Positions 56,344-64,000 of a stretch of DNA of 64,000 nucleotides are shown piece after piece (within the stretch, counting starts at the first letter, position 1; each line of letters starts with the position of its first letter). Made by a program: the position numbers and the translations under genes. The notes below the pieces were generated by a model, which had not been told where the DNA came from, searched no databases, and saw nothing but the letters and a program-made list of their open reading frames with translations. The stretch is from Diploptera punctata (taxonomy: Eukaryota; Arthropoda; Insecta; Blattodea; Blaberidae). The DNA is taken from contig JASPKZ010001601.1 of NCBI GenBank assembly GCA_030220185.1, positions 248,001-312,000 of the forward strand, read 5' to 3'.

Positions 56344-57229
56344 ACCATTTAGTTAAGTGTCAATAATTATTTGACTGAAAACAACAAGGGCTCAACTGCA
56401 CTTCTACTAGCGCTTGATTTTTCAGTTTATTGTTGTAAACTATAGCTCTTCTTCTGTATTTACTAACATTATTTAATATTTTAAACTTTTGCAAACAATT
56501 TGTATAACATTATTAGACAATTTTGAAGTATTTATTTAAATATGCAAATCACAACATTATAACACTGTTAGACAATATTGTGATGCTAACTGCTATTTTC
56601 TCCACAGTGTATATTACTTAGTCTATGATTTTTTTAATCGCTGGTTGGATCAGAGTTAGGAAGTGATAAGTAAGTGTACACCCATTTTAAATAAACGTTC
56701 AGCAATTTTAATATTATTAATATATTTGTTTAACATAGATTAGGGGATTTAGTTCAAATATCTGTCACATAAATTTCATAGCGACGTGCTGCCATATGGC
56801 ATAAGCTGTATGAACTTTAGTACGATATCGATAATAATAGATATGTGGCAAGGATGATAATCGATATGTAGTTCGATGGTAGGTTATCGTTGGCTCTATA
56901 AACTCTAGCGCATGCGCACTGTTGTTGTATAGAACTTTGAAAATACATCAGGTAAGTTTAAGTGCAGTTTTCCCCAGAATAACTACTCTAGACTACTGCA
57001 TTGTGAACATACTCACCTATAGATGGGGTGATGCATCACTATTGCGGTATTTTCTTCCATCCATTGTTTTTTCTGAAATAAAAATAAAAATAATAATAAT
57101 AAGAGAAGTTTGTAAAATTAATAGTTTTCAAACATGCAGTTCCCTTACACCTTAAGGCAAACATGTAAACTCATATAGGCTACTTTATCTTTTCTCTAAT
57201 GTATAATGGTACTGTACATCAACTATACG
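56344..57229. other. low-repeat stretch with promoter-like cluster
   Basis: No match to the window's repeats. See the candidate promoter at 56826-56957. Confidence 0.45.
56826..56957 (+). promoter_or_regulatory. candidate promoter and short first exon
   Basis: TATCGATA (the DREF/DRE site) lies at 56826-56833 and GCGCATGCGC (the NRF1/Ewg-type site) at 56908-56917. A strong splice donor, CAG followed by GTAAGT, is at 56949-56957. This arrangement resembles a housekeeping-type insect promoter with a short untranslated first exon. It is sequence motifs only. Confidence 0.3.
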
Positions 57230-58312
57230 TAGACTTCAAAAAAAGCATATGATTCCATTAAGAGGGAGAAGTTATATAGTATCCTGCTGGAGTTCGGAAT
57301 TCCTAAAAACTTAGACTTATACGAATGTGTCTAAATGGCTCAAAGAGTAGGGTGCGTGTAGGCAAACAGTTTTCGGACACTTTTGAAATCCAGAATGGGT
57401 TGAAGCAAGCAGAGGCACTATCTCCTCTGCTATTTAATTTTGTACTAGAGCATGGCATTAAATCTTTAGAGAATGAGGAAGGCTTACAACTCAATGGTAT
57501 TAATAAGCTGTTAGTTTATGCTGATGATGTAACATTATTGGGCGATAGCGGGGAGATACTAAAGGCCAACACGCACACACTATTGAGTAACACTAAGGAA
57601 TTAGGACTGGAAGTAAATATCAATAAAACTAAATTTGTGTTCACATGTAGAAATACATTATATAATGGAAATGGACAGCTAATGACAAATGAGGGAAATT
57701 TTGAGGAAGTGGCTGAATTCAAATACCTAGGAACAATAATCACAAACAGGAATGAGATGCACAAGGAAATTAAACATAGGCTCAATTCTGGAAATGCGTG
57801 CTATTATGCATTGCAGAGACTCTTCACTTCCCAACTCCTTTCAGAAAACGTAAAAATTAAAATATGGTTGCGAAACATGGACTCTTACTTTAACAGAGGA
57901 AAGGAGATTACAAGTATTTGAGAATAAGGTTCTTAGGAAATATTTTGGACCAAAGAAAGATGAACAGACAGGTGAATGGAGAAGACTACATAACAGTGAA
58001 CTACATGGCCTCTTTAGGAAACCAGATATAATAAGACCAGTTAAGTCTCGTATACTGCGATGGGCAGGACATGTGGCACGAATGGGGAATGAAATATGTG
58101 CATGGAAGCTTCTTGTAGGAAAAGCAGAGGGGAATCGCCCAGTTGGTAGACAAAGAATGAGGTGGGAGAGTAACATTAAGTATGATTAGAGGGAAGTAGA
58201 TTATACAGGGGATGATTCGAAAACATCAGCTCAGGATACGGATGTGTGGAGAGCTTATGTCCGCGCGGCCATGAAACTACGGGTTCGATAGTGTTTGTGA
58301 GTTAGTTAGTTA
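57230..58312 (+). mobile_element. RTE-1, longest coding copy, with YADD reverse-transcriptase motif
   Basis: The 198-codon frame 57325-57921 reads IQNGLKQAEALSPLLFNFVL and LLVYADDVTLLG; the catalytic YADD is at 57517-57528. Upstream, in another frame, is VDFKKAYDS-like sequence (catalytic motif A). The usual GLRQG-type motif is altered (GLKQAEA). Downstream shifted frames carry the tail to a terminus at about 58290 with a (GTTA)n tail. Endonuclease missing; inactive. Confidence 0.9.
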
Positions 58313-59197
58313 TCTTTTCTCTAATATTCAGGTGAAATTTCAATTCCTATGAACTTCTAAAAATTGTTAATTAAATATAAATAAAACTTGAGTTTTATTT
58401 GATTTTCATATTTATTAAGATATAATTCAGTGACAGCTGTTTCGGTACACTGTACCTTCTTCAGACATGTTAACAAATTATGAATTGTGTTATTATAGTA
58501 CATATCAACTGATCTAAGCAACAATACAATAATAATTTATTTAAATTTTAAAATGTAACAAAGGCGATTCATTCAAATCAAGTTGAGAATTTAATAGTTT
58601 ATTGCTACTTTTCAATTTATTTATTTATTTCTACAGCCTCCAAAAGGTCCAACTTCTTACCTTCATCACAAACATGTAAAATTTCAAAATTTGGATCGAA
58701 ACAATGATTAAATTGGAATATGTGGTTAGCATATTTTGAATATTCTAAATTTCTGTTATATGCTCTCATGTGTTCCTTTATCCGAGAGATAAAAGGTCTA
58801 CCAGTTTGTCCTATATAGACATTGTCACATTTGCCACACTTCAATTTATATACACCTGATAATTTTTCTTCTTTTATTTTGGTTTTATTGTTTTTTATTA
58901 TATTTTGCAAAGTTTTATTAGTTTTAAATGCCACATTAATGTTCAACTTTTTAAAGTGTTTAGATATTTTATTTGAAACTGGGCCTATGTATGACATTAT
59001 GACATATTTCTTTATGTTTTCTTTGGGTAAAGGAAAAACTTTGTTAATTGCTTTTTTTGTAATGAATTTTCTTAATTAAATATTCTATAATTTTAGGGTC
59101 GTAGTTATTATTAACAGTCAATTGTTTAATAATATTCAATTCATTATTATATTCCAAGGGTGAAAGAGGGATATTTAAAAGTGTATGAATGTAACTA

Positions 59198-59547
59198 GGG
59201 GTGTAAGAGGTAGTGATGTGCATTTTATAACCTCTCCTACCTAATTCTCAACCTCACCTGCACGTGGTACACCCTGTTTTTAACTAACGAGGTAATGGGG
59301 ACCGAGTCACGGCGGTATAACCGTTCCATCGAATATGGAGGAAATTCCATATTTTGAACGCCTGACTAGAGGCTATAAGGTAGCAGCCCTACCACTAGTC
59401 TTGCTCTGCGGATGGCTGGTAACCAACCCAGGGGACTTCCTACTACTCGAAGAAACTTAAGCAAAGACTGGAATGATCAAGACCATCTTCGCTAGGTTTA
59501 CCGTACAGGCCACATGGCCTAAAACGAATTTGTTCATGATGATGATG
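59198..59547 (+). mobile_element. 350-bp retro-insertion sharing the RTE-5 3' tail
   Basis: Flanked by ATGAATGTAACTA at 59185-59197 and 59548-59560 (13 bp, perfect). Its last 85 bp (gaccatcttcgctaggttta to 'atgatgatg') match the end of the RTE-5 copy at 13500-13574. The first 265 bp are unlike RTE-5 and non-coding, so it looks like a SINE or chimera mobilised by RTE-5. Confidence 0.8.
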
Positions 59548-59825
59548 ATGAATGTAACTATTAAAGGCTGCCATCTTATGAGTATATGGGTGAAGAGAAG
59601 AACTATGGATAGTGGTATCAGTATGAGATGGTTTGTGAAAGATACCAAACTCAAACTTATTATCAATGTGTTTTATTGATAAATCCAAGAAATTTATACT
59701 ATTATTTGTTTCTAATTCCATTGTGAAATTGATACTTGTGTGAATGTTATTAATAAAATTAAAAAATGAATTCAATTGTCTTTTAGTTGCTATGAAGGCT
59801 GCTATTATATCATCTACATCCATAC

Positions 59826-60137
59826 ATCCATAGTAATTCTGCCCGAAGGCAGGTCCTTCACTGCTATCATAGCATTTTCATGCTATGCTTGCAGCTTTAC
59901 TAGGGAATTGTGTAGGTGTGGTAGCTTCCCGTTGCTTTCCACACCGGTGAAGGATGATGATGATAATGATGGCTATATGATTTCGGGGATCGTTTGGGCC
60001 TTAAAGTTTTCCTGACATTTGCTTTACAGGTGAGGAAAAACCCCGATAAAAACCTCACCCAAAAAAACTGCCCCGACCGGGGATCGAACCCGGGCCCGCT
60101 GCGTGACAAGGGAGCACGCTACCTCGATACCAAAATA
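59826..60137 (-). mobile_element. SINE-A copy inside Penelope reverse transcriptase
   Basis: Plus-strand start 'catccatagtaattctgccc', end at the head 'acgctacctcgata'. B box GGTTCGATCCC intact. It splits the FWY/VDD codons of the host element. Confidence 0.88.
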
Positions 60138-60300
60138 GAACATCCCTAGCTACTACATTCTTATGTATGGTTTGTTCTAAGTCACGCATAAAAATCTCTG
60201 CCAAAAGAGGGCTCAATGGATCACCCATAATAGGCCTAATTTTTATTAAATATTTAAAAGTGTAAACAGCTTGTTTGTAAAAACACAACTAAATAAAAAA

Positions 60301-60556
60301 ATACTATTTTAATGTAAACTAAAATCACTGTCATTGGAAAATCCCAACTATTAATTGTATTCTACAAGATAGTGTACAAGCTCTCCTGTATCTGCTTTAA
60401 ATCAGAAGTCGCCATTTTTAGGTGAGAGAGAACAGTTGAAACTCTGGACAGCGCAGCTCATTAAAATGCATTATTACGGTCAGCATGACCCAACATTCGT
60501 ATACCACCGCCACATTTTCACCTGCATCGTACATAAAATCCATCTGCATGTTATGA
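60301..60556. other. non-coding stretch
   Basis: Nothing recognised. Confidence 0.4.
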
Positions 60557-61286
60557 ATTATCATAAGTAATGCCACGAGTGATTTCCAAATTATCGATAA
60601 ATTCACGACTCACGAAGTGAGGAGTGAATTTATCTAGAGAATTTGGAAATCAAGAGTGGCATTTGTTAGGACTATTTAACGAATAAAATTAAGCTGTTTA
60701 CTCACAAATCATTATTTAACTATAGTTATTTTAAAATATTTATATATTTAATGTAAACGGCGATGTTTGAAAACAAATGAGAAACGATAGGTACGCTTCT
60801 ACTGCTTCTTTTGTTTATCACTGCAACCAGATCATACTATTTATTGCCAAAGGAACGCAATATTGTAAGAATGCTCTCTAGTGGAGAAAAAATGAAACAC
60901 ATCAATCTGTATATTAATTCATTTCTGATGTCGTATGATGTAAATATGACAATTATATTTTTCTCGATTATTACCTGGGAAAAAAATACATTTAAGAAAG
61001 TGCAAACAGTGGTTTCTTTTTTTGGTGGTATAATCAATTGCTACAAATGTTGACATGTAAGCACTATTATATACAATCTGGTAGCCGTATTTGTTATAGG
61101 CTCAGTCACTGCAAAATAACGGTCAGACCTGTTCAGAATATTAAAAAGGAGGAGCTTTGTTTAATATATGATAATCCTAACACTGATAAATATTTCGTGA
61201 AACACGACTCTGATTGGTTGTAAAACAGAAATCATTGAAACGTGATTGGTCATTGACTCCCATTTGGGGCATGAGTTAAATAGTCA
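60557..61286 (+). mobile_element. M730 reference copy (about 730 bp)
   Basis: The best-preserved copy. It begins attatcataagtaatgccac. A near-perfect hairpin follows: GCCAC...GATTTCCAAATT (60573-60593) pairs with AATTTGGAAATC...GTGGC (60640-60661) around CTCAC-gaa-GTGAG. The interior is AT-rich and the right end is 'ggcatgagttaaatagt'. No ORF shared between copies. Confidence 0.88.
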
Positions 61287-61375
61287 AAATAATCCGATAG
61301 CATACACACAGAATTTATAACAATACTTTACATACTGACATATACAATGACATCAAAATGCAATTGTAAATTAGT

Positions 61376-62200
61376 AGTAGTAGGACTTTATTAAACAAAA
61401 AGTAAGATATTTACAATATTATCTACAAATATGGATCGCACGGGCAGTAAGCCGTACGTGCTGTTGACAGTCCGTTACAATAATGTAATAATTGCTACTA
61501 GTGTGAACAAAAACAAAAATAAAACAATAACAATACAATTACATAAAGAAAACACAATAATATTACAATTGCATAATAATACAATAACATTATACATTAA
61601 TTAAGTTACGTATAATTATTAAGAATTAATGGTATTGCATTTTGTTAACATATATTTATTTATGAATGAGTGTTGTTCTTATTTTCCGCGTTTTGTCTAG
61701 ATATTTACCGAAATGTATCCAATTTTCTGGATTTACCAATAACTCGTAGCAGCCAATCTTTCACGATTTGAATTTAGAAATCTTTCCGGTAATAACTGAC
61801 GTCTCCAATATTCTAAATCATTACATTTTCCTAATATATGTATCTCGTCTTCAAAGTTCCCGCACATTGGACATATTCGCATATCGTGATCGTCGCTAAT
61901 TTTTAGAAATTTCCATGCCCCTAACCTAAACCAAGCAAGCCCTGATCTCTCCTTAAATCCTAGGTTGAGTATGTAAGATTATTTTCCCCAAACGTGTTTT
62001 AGATCTCTTTGTAAACACAGTGAGCGTTTTCCCGTACATTCGGCGAAAATATCTTGTTGGTTTATATCCAAGTACCTCCTCCTCATTTTTCTCCACACGT
62101 TCTTGCGATTTTCACTCCGTTTTTCCCATATCCAACTCATCCCAATCTTTTGGAGTTCTCTCCTAACCTCGTCTGCCCAAAATTTATAATTGTAAATTAT
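61376..62200 (-). mobile_element. LINE (R1/LOA-like) C-terminus with zinc-knuckle-like motif
   Basis: Minus-strand frame: YILNLGFKERSGLAWFRLG, then CPMCGNFEDEIHILGKC, a C-x2-C...H-x4-C motif typical of the C-terminal end of R1/LOA-type LINE proteins. Upstream is WADEVRRELQKIGMSWIWEK. A 3' UTR of about 300 bp, AT-rich with ATACAA repeats, follows. Confidence 0.75.
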
Positions 62201-62454
62201 TTAGGTATAGTTTACCTGAAACATAGGCCACTATTCAAAAAGCCTGAAAACAAATAAAAATCAATAAATAGCCTATAAGCCCGGAAGACGAACCAAATAT
62301 GGATCAAGACGCCGGCCGTGAAAGCCTACAATTATAAATAAATAGTAAACTGAAATCAATTATAAAAGTATTTATTTGTGAAGGCTTTATTTAAGTAATG
62401 ACCTCGATAGAGTGCAGTTCACTTTGCGAAGTTATTAATGATCTTACTAGATAG

Positions 62455-63310
62455 TTTGCCTTCTTCTTCTTCTTCCTTCCTTCCAAGTATTAGGCCAAGG
62501 CCTGTTACGATCCTATAGAACATTTTCCTCCAGCGTTTCATAGGACGGCCCAGAGATCTTCGTCCTCTTGGTATATAATTATAAACAGCTTTGGGGATCC
62601 GATTTGACTCATTGTCTCAAGATGGTGTTTCCAATTTAGTTGGTACTGTTTAATATATTCCAAAATTGGCGTAGTCTTCAATTCTTTTAAGATATCGGTG
62701 TTCCTTTTCCGATCCCATCTGGTGTAACCCGCTGTTCTGCGCATGAATCTCATTTCACAAGCCGTTATTCTGCTTTCATGTTGTCTTTTTAGTGTCCATG
62801 CTTCACTACCATAGGTCAACACTGGTCTAGCCAAAGTGTTATATAAACGTAATATGGTGTTTTTTTTTTGTACAAGGGATGGTTTCATAACTTGATTAAT
62901 AATTCCTAAACTTTTATTATAACTAGTATTTTTTTCAGGGATATCCTTTTCATCCCAGATAGAGAGATAATATCCAAGATATTTAAATTGATTAGATCTC
63001 TCTAAAATTTTATTCTGGAGAGAGATTTTACTTCGTGTGGGGTCCTTCCCATGAAATGCCATAATTTTAGTTTTGTTAATTGATATTTCCATATTAAATT
63101 TGGCACATATTTTTGTAAATTATAAATTGATCGTTGCAAATCATTTTCGGAAAGTGCCAGAAGAGCTAAATCGTCTGCAAAAAGAATAGCATCGAGTTTG
63201 AGGTTCCTATTGATGGGTATATATCCTCGTTGTGTTTCTCCATTCGTTTATTATTCTATTCATATGTATAATGAAAAGCACTGGTGAAAGTCCACCGGTG
63301 CTTTTAGTTA
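62455..63310 (-). mobile_element. RTE-2 copy, 184-codon frame
   Basis: Minus frame 62538-63092 reads MEISINKTKIMAFHGKDPTR, SNQFKYLGYYLSIWDEKDIP and ARPVLTYGSEAWTLKRQHES. Upstream, degenerate, is SPVLFIIHMNRII (reverse-transcriptase motif B region) near 63255-63300. A (GAA)n tail at the plus-strand start (cttcttcttcttcc) marks the 3' end. Confidence 0.88.
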
Positions 63311-63375
63311 GTTTGTATATCGGACAAAACATTGCGTTCTCTTTCAGCGCCTCTGTCCGGTGAAGTACGGAGTTA

Positions 63376-64000
63376 TACAGGGTGTCCCATTCAAACCTCC
63401 CACATTTTAATTAATCATAACTAACAAAGTATGCGGAATTATGAAATGAGGCTGTATTAAACCAAACAAAAACTCAAAGAATGTTCATTGCCACCCACTA
63501 AAACACCATTACTAGCACCAACAATGCCAAGTCTGTATATGATTTCGTGTCACTTTTTGTTCGTAAATCATGAAGATCTTGTACTGGAGTCGCAGACACA
63601 CGGTTTTTTACATACCCCCCAGAGGAAGAAGTCCAGTGGACTGATGTCTGGCGAACGTGGTGGCCAGCAAATTGGTCCGCCGCGTCCAATCCACCTATCT
63701 GGGAAAGATTCTGTGAGTGAATTCCGAACATCCATGCTCCAGTGTGGTGGGGCTCCATCTTACTGAAAGATTACTTGGGGTTGCTGATCAGCTACTTGGG
63801 GGTACAACAACTGTTCCAACATGTCTTGGTATACCGAGCGAGATATTTACTTCTCATGGAAGAAAAAGGACCTATAATCCTCTTCTGCATCAGGCCGCAC
63901 CAAACGTTTGCTTTTGGGCTATCCCGGACGTGTTCACGGTAGACGTGTGGATTTTACGTACCTCAGATCCATACATTGTGCCGATTAACAGATCCTGACA
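63376..64000 (-). mobile_element. mariner/Tc1-type element, right part, continues past window
   Basis: Terminal repeat CAGGGTGTCCC after TA at 63376. Minus-strand pieces read SSGGYVKNRVSATPVQDLHD (transposase C-terminus), a degenerate catalytic block 'MEPHHTGAWM' and, upstream, a VWCGLMQ-like block near 63900. Frameshifts are present; unlike the element at 46301. Confidence 0.85.

Larger units (their letters stand above)
58372..60300 (-). mobile_element. Penelope-like element (RT and GIY-YIG), interrupted twice
   Basis: On the minus strand, in order: IMGDPLSPLLAEIFMRDLE (60163-60290), a VDD catalytic block and NNSINFLDLSIKHIDNKFEF (59590-59823), then the GIY-YIG domain GVYKLKCGKCDNVYIGQTGR with IKEHMRAYNRN (58617-58997), then a 3' UTR with the hammerhead-like core at 58431-58465. 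Insertions are SINE-A at 59826-60137, exactly at the YVDD motif, and a 350-bp element at 59198-59547. It is 5'-truncated near 60300. Confidence 0.9.

Overview
This window looks like AT-rich, repeat-saturated DNA from a large animal genome, most likely a polyneopteran insect such as a cockroach or termite. The reasons are the many endonuclease/reverse-transcriptase (RTE-type) non-LTR retrotransposon remnants, tRNA-derived SINEs, Penelope-like elements, mariner and Tigger relics, long microsatellites and a near absence of host coding sequence. The species call is inference. Family names such as RTE-1, SINE-A, P, M730, FB-B, C, D and H are working labels made for this annotation.

The only host coding sequence I recognise is one 109-bp exon on the minus strand (42945-43053). 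It has a textbook acceptor and donor and encodes part of the phosphotyrosine-binding (PTB) domain of a NOS1AP/CAPON orthologue. Much of the window is therefore probably intron of that gene. A possible promoter and first exon of another, plus-strand transcript lies at 56826-56957.

Layout: 1-2.2 kb, RTE fragments with a nested Penelope tail. 2.63-6.99 kb, a satellite array of about 53 copies of an 82-bp unit with three short dyads per unit. 7.1-25 kb, RTE, Jockey-like and SINE copies nested in one another, many with readable target-site duplications, plus a palindromic tRNA-like element at 16.5 kb. 25-34 kb, clusters of a roughly 730-bp non-autonomous element (M730) with a long hairpin near one end. 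34-40 kb, rearranged RTE copies, foldback elements and an AT-microsatellite block holding two more palindromic tRNA-like elements. 40-43.5 kb, a Penelope GIY-YIG remnant, a Tigger relic and the NOS1AP exon. 43.5-54 kb, M730, a mariner with about 275-bp inverted repeats, SINEs and LINE tails. 54-64 kb, more RTE copies (one with a YADD reverse-transcriptase motif), a Penelope element interrupted by two insertions, an R1/LOA-like LINE end and a mariner that runs off the window.

The strongest candidate for something undescribed is the set of four palindromic elements (16.5, 37.6, 38.2 and 53.3 kb). Each carries two divergent tRNA-like sequences with Pol III A/B-box motifs. The arms of the first two are followed by T-runs, and the two with intact centres (37.6 and 38.2 kb) hold a CTCF-like motif. 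Next are the hairpin rearrangements in M730 copies and a 45-bp retro-insertion with a perfect 13-bp target duplication.
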